NCBI GenBank assembly: GCA_031262635.1
Contig: JAISHN010000040.1
Location: forward strand, 1-23,814
Direction: 5' to 3'
DNA: 23,814 nt
Origin: Holosporaceae bacterium
GTDB lineage: Bacteria; Pseudomonadota; Alphaproteobacteria; UBA3830
Shown here: positions 1 to 9,063 of the stretch, one piece after another
Numbering within the stretch: the stretch's first letter is position 1
Layout: each line of letters starts with the position of its first letter
Program-made: the position numbers and the translations under genes
The notes under the pieces: generated by a model
Told to the model about the DNA's origin: nothing
Databases searched by the model: none
The model's input: only the letters and a program-made list of their open reading frames with translations

Positions 1-2
1 GC

Positions 3-101
3 CTCGGAGCGCAATTGAACTACGCCGACAAAAAAGGATACGATTTTGCGATCATCGCCAAAACACCGAGAACGCGGATATGCTGCATAGGAGCACGCTA
101 A
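3..101 (+). pseudogene. Possible 3' remnant of a histidyl-tRNA-synthetase-like gene (partial at window edge)
   Basis: The frame starting at base 3 reads LGAQLNYADKKGYDFAIIA and then loses resemblance before a TAA at 99-101. The first 19 residues look like the start of the C-terminal anticodon-binding domain of class IIa synthetases, especially HisRS, where a lysine/glutamine-rich helix is followed by YADK-x-G and a hydrophobic strand. In an intact HisRS about 60 more residues would follow; here the frame ends within 13 residues. It may be the tail of a decayed or frameshifted hisS copy. The match is short and made by eye, and the rest of the gene lies outside the window, so an unrelated protein end is also possible. 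Confidence 0.3.
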
Positions 102-607
102 GATGGATACTCGGAGAAAATGCGCCGGCGCTGATGGATGTTTTTTTTGAAGCCAGACACGATTTTCTTCAGTTAATGCTGCGGTTTAAAGAAGCGCTCC
201 TGGCCGGCAGCGACCTAAACCTTACACATCAGGAAGGTAGCATGTCGGACAATCTAGAAAGCCTAATGAGAAGAATTGGCTTTTTCGATTCAGATGATAA
301 CATCAGAAGCGCAGAGAAACCTTGTATAGACAGAAATGGTTGGTATGTAAATGGCGAAAACCCATCAGAACTGGCGCTTATCGCGGAACCCGTAGTTAAA
401 CTTATAGACGTAAATGGAGGAGAACTGGGTGATGTCCTAGCTTCACCTGAATGTCTCTTGGATGACAACCAAATACATAGAACTTATAAGCTATTACTAA
501 TACTTCGCTTAGCGGATATCGGTACATCAAATGGTTGTCCGGGAACGCCTTTAGGATACGCCGATCCAAGAATACAAGCGGCAGGGAGGAGACTGTTAGG
601 TATCTAA
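80..607 (+). CDS. Hypothetical protein, 175 residues, family not recognised
   Basis: This is an uninterrupted frame encoding a soluble, mildly acidic protein without signal peptide or membrane segment. I recognise no domain. The first ATG (80) has no Shine-Dalgarno sequence and lies inside the synthetase-like fragment that ends at 101. An ATG at 242 is preceded by AGGAAGG four bases upstream, so a 121-residue product starting MSDNLESLMRRIGFF is the better-supported form. Codon use (more CTA, AGC and ACA, fewer CG-containing codons) differs from the wall genes next to it, which fits an accessory gene. No convincing terminator follows it before the nucleotidyltransferase gene at 735. It could also be a decayed fragment. 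Confidence 0.4.
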   Translation: MLHRSTLRWILGENAPALMDVFFEARHDFLQLMLRFKEALLAGSDLNLTHQEGSMSDNLESLMRRIGFFDSDDNIRSAEKPCIDRNGWYVNGENPSELALIAEPVVKLIDVNGGELGDVLASPECLLDDNQIHRTYKLLLILRLADIGTSNGCPGTPLGYADPRIQAAGRRLLGI

Positions 608-660
608 CTCATCCTAGACTTCGGTCGCTAAGATTGGAAAATAGATAAAGGATCTGAAAA

Positions 661-690
661 TTGTTCAACTTTTTTCTTATAGATTATATA
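661..690 (+). promoter_or_regulatory. Candidate sigma-70-like promoter for the nucleotidyltransferase gene
   Basis: TTGTTC (661-666) and TATATA (685-690) are separated by 18 bases and sit about 45 bases before the ATG at 735. The surrounding AT richness makes a chance match quite possible. Confidence 0.3.
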
Positions 691-734
691 TGCGTTAGCC
701 CCTTTTACTCTATGTTTTAGAGACATAATCGAAA

Positions 735-1085
735 ATGACTGATCTCTTTATAAAACCGGAAGCTCTGAAAGAAATTCGAACAATTATAAAAAATATATAT
801 CCAAAAGCGACGGTTTGGGCTTACGGAAGTCGAGTCGGGGGCGACGCTCATTCGGGCAGCGATCTAGATTTAGCCGTAAAGAGCTTTGGTCAAGAAAATG
901 CCCGCGTCGACGATTTAAGGGAAGCTTTAAGAGAAAGCGGCGTTCCTTTTTTGATAGATATATTCGAATTCGATCGCCTGCCTTTAAGTTTCCAAAAAGA
1001 AATCATGAAAAAATACGTCGTCGTCTACGACGGCGAGGCGTTGGTCGAAGAAAAAGTCGCTCGAGACTCAACTTCCGATAGATAA
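735..1085 (+). CDS. Minimal nucleotidyltransferase (MNT/NTP_transf_2 fold), MntA-like antitoxin or stand-alone enzyme
   Basis: The 116-residue protein carries the nucleotidyltransferase-fold signature: GS at residues 31-32, then ten residues, then DLD (GSRVGGDAHSGSDLDLAV). The two aspartates bind the metal and nucleotide. A third acidic position is likely in FLIDIFEFDRL near residue 75. In HEPN-MNT toxin-antitoxin pairs such proteins (MntA) transfer AMP to the HEPN partner (HepT) and silence it. No HepT-sized gene lies next to it: upstream is an unrecognised ORF, and downstream is ftsW on the opposite strand. Its last 61 bases overlap the 3' end of ftsW tail to tail, so its final 18 residues or so are antisense to the FtsW tail. 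There is no strong ribosome binding site before ATG 735. The fold assignment is firm; the antitoxin role is inference. Confidence 0.8.
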   Translation: MTDLFIKPEALKEIRTIIKNIYPKATVWAYGSRVGGDAHSGSDLDLAVKSFGQENARVDDLREALRESGVPFLIDIFEFDRLPLSFQKEIMKKYVVVYDGEALVEEKVARDSTSDR

Positions 1086-2182
1086 TTTTTCTTTCTTAAC
1101 GCTAGAATCATTCCTACCGTTACGCTTGCCGCGAGCATGGAAGAGCCGCCGTAACTAAGAAACGGCAGCGTCATTCCTTTCGTCGGAATCATATGCAAAG
1201 CCGACGCGATGTTTATGAATGATTGCAGTCCGAATTGCGACAGAAGTCCGACGGAGGCTAGCAGCGAAAACAGATTGTTTTCCTTCAGCGTCTTTAACGC
1301 TCCGTAAACGACGATGAACGCTATTATCGACGCGACTAGAACGCAAACTAAAAATCCAAATTCCTCTCCAAGCACGGCGAAAACAAAATCGGAATGAGCG
1401 TCCGGCAGATGTTTTTTTATTAATCCTTCTCCCGGGCCGACTCCAAAAAGGCCTCCGTTCGCAAAAGCTTCCAACGATCTGCCAATTTGGTATTGATCTC
1501 CGACCGCCGGATCCAAGAATCTATCGACGCGAGCGGTTACGTGCGGCAGGAATAAGTAGGCGAGAATAAATCCGCCGAGCAAAATTCCAGAAGCGACGAT
1601 TACCAAAATTATCGGCAGCCCGTTTAAAAAAAGCTGCCCAAACCAAACGGAAACCGTCACGACTACCATTCCAATATCCGGTTGCAGAATTAAAAGAAAA
1701 ACAAAAAGCGATAAAAATAGGAACGATAAAAATTTTCCCCTGAATTCGGGATATTTTCTTCCTTCCGAAAGCATCCAAGCCGTTATAACGACCAAAGCCG
1801 GCTTTACAAACTCCGAAGGCTGCAGAGAAAAGCCGAAAATCGATATCCAACGCCGCGCGCCTTTAATCTCCGACCCCATGAATAGCGTGAGAAAGGTAAG
1901 TATCGCAAACGTAAAATACAAATAGAGCGATAACTTTTTTACGCCGGAATATTCTAACGTAGAAATGAAAAAAACCGCCGCTAAAGAAGGAACTACGTAC
2001 AACAAATGTCGTTTTAAAAAGTAAAACCTTTCGATTCCAATTCGCTCGGCGGCCATTGGAGTCGCGGCGGCGGATAATAAAATTCCAAACGCAACCAGCA
2101 GTAAGAATGAGAACAGAATCGTCCTATCGACCGTCCACCACCAGCGTCCCAAGATACTGTCGCTCGCTCTTGAAATATCCAT
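1025..2182 (-). CDS. ftsW: Septal peptidoglycan glycosyltransferase FtsW (SEDS family)
   Basis: This 385-residue polytopic membrane protein polymerises lipid II at the division septum together with the transpeptidase FtsI, encoded upstream in the same operon. SEDS-family landmarks are present: GARRWISIFGFSLQPSEFVK after the early membrane segments, LQPDIGM, the large periplasmic loop with DQYQIGRSLEAFANGGLFG, PDAHSDFVFAVLGEEFGF, and the terminal LPFLSYGGSSM. The order and spacing match FtsW/RodA. FtsW is preferred over RodA because it directly follows murD in a dcw cluster. The ATG shares one base with the murD stop (TAATG), indicating translational coupling. murG normally follows ftsW but is absent; the gene ends against the convergent nucleotidyltransferase gene. 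Confidence 0.95.
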   Translation of the reverse strand: MDISRASDSILGRWWWTVDRTILFSFLLLVAFGILLSAAATPMAAERIGIERFYFLKRHLLYVVPSLAAVFFISTLEYSGVKKLSLYLYFTFAILTFLTLFMGSEIKGARRWISIFGFSLQPSEFVKPALVVITAWMLSEGRKYPEFRGKFLSFLFLSLFVFLLILQPDIGMVVVTVSVWFGQLFLNGLPIILVIVASGILLGGFILAYLFLPHVTARVDRFLDPAVGDQYQIGRSLEAFANGGLFGVGPGEGLIKKHLPDAHSDFVFAVLGEEFGFLVCVLVASIIAFIVVYGALKTLKENNLFSLLASVGLLSQFGLQSFINIASALHMIPTKGMTLPFLSYGGSSMLAASVTVGMILALRKKNYLSEVESRATFSSTNASPS

Positions 2183-3519
2183 TAAGTCGTCTCGCCAACT
2201 AAATTTTTAAAACGCTCGCCGCGTTCTTCAAAATCTCTAAATTGATCGAAACTCGCGCACGCGGGCGATAATAAGACTACGTCGGCATTGTAAATTTTAG
2301 CGAATTCTTTCGATCGTCTTACCGCTTCGTCCAAAGTCTCCGCAATCTCGTTTTTTACTCCGCGCTCGCTTAGCAAGACTGCGAAATCTTCAGCCGCTTC
2401 TCCGATTAAAAAAGCGAATCGGATTTTGTCGAAGTATTTTACTAAACTTCCGATTCCGTCTTCCTTCGGTCGGCCGCCGAGAATCCATATTATATTGTCG
2501 AAGCGTTTTAGAGCTTGCTTCGTCGAATCCGCGTTTGTCGCTTTGCTGTCGTTGACGTACAAAACGCCGTCGATGCGAGCGACGATTTCCTGACGATGCT
2601 CGAGACCTTTAAACGACAGCAATTTCTCATGAAACGATTTTTTATCCAGACCATGTTGAACGAACGCGGCGTAAGCGGCGGCGATATTTTGCCGATTATG
2701 TTTTCCGTCGAAATCAGGAATTTTTCCGCAAACGATTTCTCGCGAGTTAAAACGATTGTCCACAAGGTTGTCGTCTTCCCATCCGATTCCGAAATCGGGA
2801 ACTTTATCGCCGGAAATTGGAATAACGCGCGGATGATTTATTTTTTTTAGAAACTCGAAAATTTTAACGCAACGTTCGTCGTCGACTCCAATTATCGCGG
2901 TAGATTTTTCATGAAAATTCGCAAATATTTTCTGCTTAGCGGCTATGTAGCCTTCCATGCCTCCGTGCCGCATTAAATGATCGGGAGAGATATTCAATAA
3001 AATAGCCGTGTCGAATCCTAAAATAAAAGACGATTCCAATTGATGCGACGAAAGCTCGAAAACGAAAAAATCCGCGTTTGGATCGACCAATAAAAGCGGA
3101 ATGCCAAAATTGCCGCCTATCTCCGTTTTTTTTCCGGCGGAATTAAACAAATGACGAGTTAAAACCGTCGTCGTAGATTTGCCGTTTGTACCTGTTATGC
3201 AGATTGTTTTTTTATTTTTAGCTTGCTGCTGAAATAAATCGAGATCGCTCAGAATTGGAATCAAATTTTCTCTAGCGGCTTTGATTATCGGATGAACTTT
3301 TGGCCAAAGAATATTTATCCCAGGACTAACGATTAGCGCGGCTAATTTTTCGTCGCATAGCTTATTAGAAGCCGTCAACCCCCTGTAAACAATCGCGCGG
3401 TCGTCGTATAGCCTTACCTCCGCTCCGCTGGCGATTAAAGAGTCTGCGACGGATTTTCCAGTTTTTCCTAAACCGAGAACTCCGACGCGTTTATTTTTAT
3501 AATAATCTAAAAAAATCAT
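2182..3519 (-). CDS. murD: UDP-N-acetylmuramoyl-L-alanine:D-glutamate ligase MurD
   Basis: MurD adds D-glutamate to UDP-MurNAc-L-Ala in the cytoplasm, using ATP. The protein shows an N-terminal Rossmann-like UDP-binding part (RVGVLGLGKTGKS at 11-23), the Mur-ligase P-loop ITGTNGKSTTT around 108-118, the central-domain ELSSHQLE and NISPDHLMRHG motifs, and a C-terminal domain with NDSKATNADST and the ligase-typical ILGG. I chose the ATG at 3519: it overlaps the mraY stop as ATGA and gives 445 residues, a usual length. The longer frame from 3573 would add 18 residues lying wholly within mraY. It sits between mraY and ftsW as in the classical dcw order. Confidence 0.95.
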   Translation of the reverse strand: MIFLDYYKNKRVGVLGLGKTGKSVADSLIASGAEVRLYDDRAIVYRGLTASNKLCDEKLAALIVSPGINILWPKVHPIIKAARENLIPILSDLDLFQQQAKNKKTICITGTNGKSTTTVLTRHLFNSAGKKTEIGGNFGIPLLLVDPNADFFVFELSSHQLESSFILGFDTAILLNISPDHLMRHGGMEGYIAAKQKIFANFHEKSTAIIGVDDERCVKIFEFLKKINHPRVIPISGDKVPDFGIGWEDDNLVDNRFNSREIVCGKIPDFDGKHNRQNIAAAYAAFVQHGLDKKSFHEKLLSFKGLEHRQEIVARIDGVLYVNDSKATNADSTKQALKRFDNIIWILGGRPKEDGIGSLVKYFDKIRFAFLIGEAAEDFAVLLSERGVKNEIAETLDEAVRRSKEFAKIYNADVVLLSPACASFDQFRDFEERGERFKNLVGETT

Positions 3520-4595
3520 CTTATCTTCAACGTCGCTAATCCAATCACCGCGAATATAAACGAAATAATCCAAAATCTAACGACGACCGTCGACTCCGTC
3601 CATCCTTTTTTTTCAAAATGATGATGAATCGGCGCCATTAGAAAAATTCTCTTTCCGGTATATTTGAAATACGCTACTTGAATCATGACAGACAAAGCTT
3701 CTATTACAAACAATCCGCCGATAATCGCTAAAACGAATTCATGCTTGACGATCACGCTAACGCCTCCCAAAGCTCCGCCGATCGCAAGCGAACCTGTGTC
3801 GCCCATGAATATCTTCGCCGGAGGAGCGTTGTACCATAGGAAGCCAAGACAAGCGCCGATCAACGCTCCGCAGAAGATGCACAATTCTCCGGCCGACGCT
3901 ATATAAGCGATCTGCAAATAGTTTGCGAAAACGACGTGTCCGACTATGTAGCTTATGATTCCAAAACACAGCGTCGCCAACATTGAAGGAAAAGCGGCGA
4001 GTCCGTCGAGTCCGTCAGTTAAATTTACGGCGTTGGAACTGCCGACTATCACTAACGTCGTAAAGACGATCAAAAAGGCGGAATTATTTATGACAAAGTT
4101 TTTAAAAAACGGAAACATAAGACGGCCGGCTATTTCCGGCGTTCTAAGAGACTCGACAAGATATGAAAAAACCAAAGCGATTATTATCTGAAAAAATAAT
4201 TTTTTTCTCCCTCTAACTCCCTTCGAATTTTTCAGTTTTACTTTCAAATAATCGTCGTAAAATCCTAAGAGACAGTAAGAAAGCGTCAATGAATTTAATA
4301 GAAGCAAATAGTTGTTTGAAATATCTCCCCATAGTAGAGACGATATTAAAGTTCCCGCGACGATGACCGCTCCGCCCATTGTAGGAGTTCCTTGCTTATG
4401 AGCCGTATGCGATTTAGGTCCGTCGCTTCGAATCGGCTGATAATTTTTCCTAGAATGTTTTATAAAGCTAGGATAAAGCAAAAAACTAATGATCAACGAC
4501 GTAAGAGCCGCGCACATCGTTCGAAACGTGATGTAACGCAGCAGATTAACTCCTGAAACAGAGCCTAGATATTGAAATATAAAATTATAAAACAT
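3516..4595 (-). CDS. mraY: Phospho-N-acetylmuramoyl-pentapeptide-transferase MraY
   Basis: MraY is the membrane enzyme that makes lipid I from UDP-MurNAc-pentapeptide and undecaprenyl phosphate. At 359 residues it has the typical length and about ten hydrophobic segments. Family motifs are visible: KSHTAHKQGTPTMGG near the start, the aspartate pair in GFYDDYLKV, NAVNLTDGLDGLA, FMGDTGSLAIGG, and the histidine-rich loop MAPIHHHFEKKGW. The start codon lies inside the end of murF (11-base overlap) and the stop overlaps the murD start, so it is translated as part of a coupled block. Nothing looks unusual. Confidence 0.96.
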   Translation of the reverse strand: MFYNFIFQYLGSVSGVNLLRYITFRTMCAALTSLIISFLLYPSFIKHSRKNYQPIRSDGPKSHTAHKQGTPTMGGAVIVAGTLISSLLWGDISNNYLLLLNSLTLSYCLLGFYDDYLKVKLKNSKGVRGRKKLFFQIIIALVFSYLVESLRTPEIAGRLMFPFFKNFVINNSAFLIVFTTLVIVGSSNAVNLTDGLDGLAAFPSMLATLCFGIISYIVGHVVFANYLQIAYIASAGELCIFCGALIGACLGFLWYNAPPAKIFMGDTGSLAIGGALGGVSVIVKHEFVLAIIGGLFVIEALSVMIQVAYFKYTGKRIFLMAPIHHHFEKKGWTESTVVVRFWIISFIFAVIGLATLKIR

Positions 4596-5970
4596 TCGAG
4601 TTTTCCAGTCTTTTCACCGCTTCGACCACAAGATTCATTTTCATTGAATTCGATCCTTTTACGAGAACGCAATCGTCGTTCTTGATTTTGTCCGAGATTT
4701 TTTCAGCCAACTGCGCGGAGTTTTCAAAATACCCGCCTTTTTTGCAATCTCTTAAATTATCGAATAAATACTTCGACAGCGAACCGCAAGTAAAGACTAA
4801 ATCTACTCCATATTTATCAATCGTCGCCGATAAATTTTCATGATAAAGATTTGCGTCTCGCCCCAGTTCCAGCATATCTCCGAGAGCGAGAATTTTTCTG
4901 CAGCCTTCATATTTTGCAAGCGAACGAATCGCGGATTTTACGGAAGTCGGACATGCGTTGTAAGCGTCGTCTATCAGAATTATGTCGCGTTCTTTTAAAT
5001 GAAAAACTCCGCCGCGTCCCGAAGGCGACTCGAAGGAAGCGAGCGCGTCGGCGAGTTTTTGCAGAGGTATTTTTGAAATTACATGAGCGCACAAAAGAGA
5101 AGATAGGATATTGCGGATCAAAGAATCGCTAACGCCGCAAACTTCGTATCGAACCTTTTCTCCCAAAATTTCAGCGACGATTTCAGAGCTCTCTTCCCTT
5201 TGACGGCATTCAAGAATTTTTGCGTCGGAATCTTGCGAGCCGAATGTAAAAATATTTTTGATTCCGTTTTCCCGAGCTTTTTGTTTTAGAAAATCGGCGA
5301 AAGCGCAGTCGGCGGGAATAATCGCGGCTTCTTGCGGCGCGGCGGTTTCAAAAATTTCCGCTTTCGCTTTGGCTATTTCCCAAATCGAGCCGAAAAATTC
5401 TAGATGCGTTTCGCAGATCTGAGAAATAACCGAAACGGACGGTTGAATTATTTTGAGCAACTTCTTAATTTCCCCGCGAGCGCTCATACCCATTTCAAAA
5501 ACGCCGATTTCCGTACTACGCGGCATAGTCGCCGCGCATATCGGCAGTCCGATTTGACCGTTGAAATTTTTTCGCGTCGTATAAACTTTGCCGCGCAATT
5601 CCGGTTGCTTTGAAAGCGCGTGATAAATTAATTGCTTAGTCGTAGTTTTTCCTACGCTTCCGGTAATTCCAACATATTTGGCGGCGGTTTTGGCGACATT
5701 GTATTTTGCTAATTTATTTAGAGCTTCGAATGAAGAATCTACTTTTATTATTCTGTCCGAATCGATTCCTTGAACGTTTCTTTCGGAAATCGCGAAAGCC
5801 GCTCCGTCGTTAACCGCTTGTTTTATAAAATCATGTCCGTCGTATTGTTCTCCCTTGACGGCGACAAATACGTCTCCTTTTTTTACCGATCGCGAGTCTA
5901 TACAAATATCGTCTGCGTTTTCAGATACGGTTTGTCCGAAAATTTCGGATAATTCTTCTTTAGAAAACAT
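4585..5970 (-). CDS. murF: UDP-MurNAc-tripeptide:D-alanyl-D-alanine ligase MurF
   Basis: MurF adds the D-Ala-D-Ala dipeptide to the UDP-MurNAc tripeptide, finishing the cytoplasmic precursor. The 461-residue protein has the N-terminal segment DDICIDSRSVKKGDVFVAVKG shared with MurE/MurF, the P-loop GITGSVGKTTTK at about 101-112, TRKNFNGQIGLP, FEMGMSARGEI, and the C-terminal LIDDAYNACPTSVK, which separates MurF from MurE. The start ATG lies in an 11-base overlap with murE, and AAGGTG just upstream can act as ribosome binding site. It belongs to the coupled murE-murF-mraY-murD block. Confidence 0.95.
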   Translation of the reverse strand: MFSKEELSEIFGQTVSENADDICIDSRSVKKGDVFVAVKGEQYDGHDFIKQAVNDGAAFAISERNVQGIDSDRIIKVDSSFEALNKLAKYNVAKTAAKYVGITGSVGKTTTKQLIYHALSKQPELRGKVYTTRKNFNGQIGLPICAATMPRSTEIGVFEMGMSARGEIKKLLKIIQPSVSVISQICETHLEFFGSIWEIAKAKAEIFETAAPQEAAIIPADCAFADFLKQKARENGIKNIFTFGSQDSDAKILECRQREESSEIVAEILGEKVRYEVCGVSDSLIRNILSSLLCAHVISKIPLQKLADALASFESPSGRGGVFHLKERDIILIDDAYNACPTSVKSAIRSLAKYEGCRKILALGDMLELGRDANLYHENLSATIDKYGVDLVFTCGSLSKYLFDNLRDCKKGGYFENSAQLAEKISDKIKNDDCVLVKGSNSMKMNLVVEAVKRLENSNVL

Positions 5971-7420
5971 TATTTTTCACCTTGTTTAATATAACCTCTC
6001 GATCGCTGAATTCTAGAATTTTTTTCCCTATTTTTTGATAGGTCTCATGCCCTTTTCCGGCGATTAACGCCGCGTCGCCGGCAGACGACATTTCTATAGC
6101 GGATTCAATCGCTTTCCTTCTGTTTCCTATCTCGATGGCTTGCGGGCATCCTTCCAGAATCGCTTTCCTGATCCGCGCGGGATCTTCGTCTCGCGGGTTG
6201 TCGTCGGTTACAATCGCGACGTCCGCAAATTCTTTAGCGATTTCTCCCATCAATTTACGTTTTTGCTCGTCGCGATTTCCTCCGCAGCCAAAAACCGCGA
6301 TGATTCTATTTTTAGCATGGTTTCGCAGAGATATAAGCGCGTTTTTTAAAGCGTCCGGCGTGTGCGCGTAGTCTATATATATAGCCGCCGAACGATATCT
6401 TGCGACAAGTTCCATTCGACCGTTAATCGGATGCAGTTTTTGTATTCCGTCGATAATTTCTTCAATATTCGTTCCCGCGAGATACGCAATTTCCGCCGCG
6501 CATAGCGAGTTGTAGACTTGAAACGCGCCTTGTAAAGGCAGAACAAACGAGATTTCTTTTCCAAAAAACGACGCTTTAACGCGTTGTGTTGATTCTTCTT
6601 GCTCGATATCGATAATTTTTACGTCGTTGGAAGTTCGTCCGTAGCTCGCGCATTTTATTCCGCGAGCGGCGGCTATTTCGCATATTTTTTCCGACTTCGG
6701 ATCGTCCGCGTTTACGACGAAAACGGATTGTCGAGAAGCAAGCTCCAAAAACAAACGCGCTTTTGCGTTCCAATAATTTTCGAACGTCTTGAAATAGTCT
6801 AAATGATCCTGCGAGAAATTTGTAAAAGCGCAAACGTCGAATTTTATCTCGTCGATTCTGCGTTGCGCTATTCCGTGCGCCGTCGTTTCCATCGCGACGT
6901 TTTTAACTCCGTTTTCGCTAAGCCTCCATAAAATTTTTCGCAGCTCCACGCAATCGGGAGAAGTCATGTCATGCGATAAGTTCGCTCGACCGTTTTTCGT
7001 TATAACCCCGAGCGTTCCGACGCTAGCGGCGTCGATTCCCGCGTTGATCCATATTTGTCTTAGAATATCGACCGTAGAGCTTTTGCCGTTCGTTCCGGTA
7101 ACGGCGACAATTTTATTAAAACGGCTTTCGTAAAATTTTGACGCGACGCGAGCCAATTCCGCGCGGACGTTTTTTACGAAAAAAAGCACAACGCCGTTTT
7201 TATTTTCAACGCGCTCTTTTTCATCTTCGCTTTCTTGTAAAATATACTTTGCTCCGCGAGCGATCGCTTCTTCTATGTATTTTCGTCCGCTTTCCTCGTC
7301 TCTAGTTAACGCGACGAATAAGCTTCCGACCGAAGCCGTTTTTGAGTTGTCGCAAATATCTTGAACGATTTCGTTTTTATAATCGTCGACGTTTTCAAAA
7401 AGCTCGCCCAACTTTTTCAT
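5960..7420 (-). CDS. murE: UDP-MurNAc-L-alanyl-D-glutamate:meso-diaminopimelate ligase MurE
   Basis: MurE adds the third amino acid of the stem peptide. The P-loop VTGTNGKSS lies at about 108-115, the probable carbamylated lysine is in NYWNAKARLF near residue 220, and DDNPRDEDP at about 406-414 contains the DNPR box that marks meso-diaminopimelate rather than lysine as substrate. The ATG at 7420 is preferred: it forms an ATGA overlap with the ftsI stop and has AGGAAAG just upstream, giving 486 residues. An in-frame ATG at 7447 would add nine residues within ftsI. The ETTAHG segment varies slightly from the more common SSHAL-type sequence; this does not alter the assignment. Confidence 0.95.
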   Translation of the reverse strand: MKKLGELFENVDDYKNEIVQDICDNSKTASVGSLFVALTRDEESGRKYIEEAIARGAKYILQESEDEKERVENKNGVVLFFVKNVRAELARVASKFYESRFNKIVAVTGTNGKSSTVDILRQIWINAGIDAASVGTLGVITKNGRANLSHDMTSPDCVELRKILWRLSENGVKNVAMETTAHGIAQRRIDEIKFDVCAFTNFSQDHLDYFKTFENYWNAKARLFLELASRQSVFVVNADDPKSEKICEIAAARGIKCASYGRTSNDVKIIDIEQEESTQRVKASFFGKEISFVLPLQGAFQVYNSLCAAEIAYLAGTNIEEIIDGIQKLHPINGRMELVARYRSAAIYIDYAHTPDALKNALISLRNHAKNRIIAVFGCGGNRDEQKRKLMGEIAKEFADVAIVTDDNPRDEDPARIRKAILEGCPQAIEIGNRRKAIESAIEMSSAGDAALIAGKGHETYQKIGKKILEFSDREVILNKVKNNVF

Positions 7421-9063
7421 ACTTCTTTCCTCATAATGCTTTTCCAATCCGGTTCGGGTCCGTTCGACGCGACGACTCCGAGCATTGAGCCGATTCTTTT
7501 TATAATATTCGCGGCGGTTGGAGCGGCGTTCCAGCCGGCTGTTTTATACCCGTGAGTTTTCGGAGTCGCCTGCGGATCGTCTAGAACGACGTAAACGGCG
7601 TATTGTGGGTTCGTCATAGGAAACGCTCCGATAAACCCTCCGTAGTTCGAGTTTTTCAAGTACTTGCCGCCTTTTTGTTTTTCCGCGGTTCCCGTTTTTC
7701 CTCCGACGCAATACCCCGAAACTTCGGCGAATTTATTTCTTCCTTCAATTACGTCTATTCTAAGGAGAGCTTTCATTATATTAGACGTTCTTTTAGAAAT
7801 AATTCTTCGCCCTGAAGCGACGTTATCGCGTTTTAGCAAAGTCGGGTTGTTTAAAATTCCGTCGTTCAAAATTCCCGACATTACGGTAATCATATGAAGA
7901 GGACTGAACGCGATTCCATGTCCGTAAGAAATGGTAATCGAGCTGACTTCCGTCCATAAAGCGGGATAAAGCGGCCGCTGCGTTTCAGGCAGCTCGCATG
8001 AGACCGCGTCCAATAATCCGACATTTTTGAAAAACTTTCTTTGATACGCTCGTCCGACTTCCAACGCTATTTTCGCGGAGCCTATGTTGGAAGAGAATTT
8101 TAAAATTTCTTCGACGGTAAGAATTTTCCCAAGTCCTTTAAAATCATGAACGACAAATTTTCCGACTTTCAACGGAAATCTCGCGTCAAACGTCGTGTAC
8201 GGCGCGACGAGTCCCGACTCGATAGCCATTGCCGTATTAAAAACTTTCGCCGACGATCCAGGCTCGATAGCGGAAGACGTGATCATATTAAATCGCTCCT
8301 TCGCCTTCGGATCGGAGATTGCGTTCGGATCAAAATCTGGAAAAGAAACCAGCGATATTATTTCGCCGGTCGATATTTTCATTACGACGGCCGCTCCGGC
8401 GAGCGCTTTAAATTCCTCTACGCTCTTTTGTAATTCGTCTCTAACCGCATGCTGAATTTTTACGTCGACGGATAGTTTTATCGGCTCGGACGACTCTCGC
8501 AGAGACTCGTCGAAAACTTTTTCAATTCCGGCTATTCCAACGTTGTCCACGTCCGTCCCGCCAATGACGTGAGAAAACAAATTCTTGTCGGGATAAACGC
8601 GTCGTTCCGTCTTCAAAAAATGGATTCCCGGAATGCCTTGATTCAAAACGGCTTGCTCTTGAACCGGAGATAAATTTCTCTTTATCCATAGAAATTTTTT
8701 TTGAGAAGATAATTTTTTTTTCAAATCCGCCTTGTTTAAATCTAGCGCCGCCGCGATTTTTTCCGCCGCTTCTTCAACGCTTATGATTTCGCGCGGACAG
8801 GCGTACAAAGAAACTGTCGGCAAACTTGTCGCTATTATCGTTCCGTTTCGATCGACTATGTCCGCGCGAGAAATTGTCGGCGGAACGAATTCAAAGCGCC
8901 GTTTTTCTTCTTTATCGTTCAAAATCATAACTTGAGCTAACCGGCAGACTAACGCTAGAAACGCCAACAAGAAAATGCTGACGACGAATAGAACTCTTTG
9001 CCTAGCTACTTTTAAAGGCTGCGTTGAGATGGAATACAGATTATTTCCATAGCCTTTGTACAT
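7417..9063 (-). CDS. ftsI: Septal peptidoglycan transpeptidase FtsI (PBP3, class B penicillin-binding protein)
   Basis: FtsI crosslinks septal peptidoglycan, anchored in the inner membrane with its catalytic domain in the periplasm. A short cytoplasmic tail and one membrane segment (about 24-45) precede a pedestal domain with RADIVDRNG near 66-74. The transpeptidase domain has all three motifs: SxxK as S270-S-A-K273 after EPG, SxN as S324-S-N326, and KTG at 456-458. Length (548) is normal. The ATG shares a base with the ftsL stop (TAATG), and the stop overlaps murE. FtsI is chosen over a PBP2 of elongation because of its place between ftsL and murE. Confidence 0.95.
   Translation of the reverse strand: MYKGYGNNLYSISTQPLKVARQRVLFVVSIFLLAFLALVCRLAQVMILNDKEEKRRFEFVPPTISRADIVDRNGTIIATSLPTVSLYACPREIISVEEAAEKIAAALDLNKADLKKKLSSQKKFLWIKRNLSPVQEQAVLNQGIPGIHFLKTERRVYPDKNLFSHVIGGTDVDNVGIAGIEKVFDESLRESSEPIKLSVDVKIQHAVRDELQKSVEEFKALAGAAVVMKISTGEIISLVSFPDFDPNAISDPKAKERFNMITSSAIEPGSSAKVFNTAMAIESGLVAPYTTFDARFPLKVGKFVVHDFKGLGKILTVEEILKFSSNIGSAKIALEVGRAYQRKFFKNVGLLDAVSCELPETQRPLYPALWTEVSSITISYGHGIAFSPLHMITVMSGILNDGILNNPTLLKRDNVASGRRIISKRTSNIMKALLRIDVIEGRNKFAEVSGYCVGGKTGTAEKQKGGKYLKNSNYGGFIGAFPMTNPQYAVYVVLDDPQATPKTHGYKTAGWNAAPTAANIIKRIGSMLGVVASNGPEPDWKSIMRKEV

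Noticed and set aside
3685..8455. Several plus-strand frames of 60-110 codons across mraY, murF, murE and ftsI
   Set aside because: They are antisense to strongly conserved genes, lack ribosome binding sites and have shadow-like composition.
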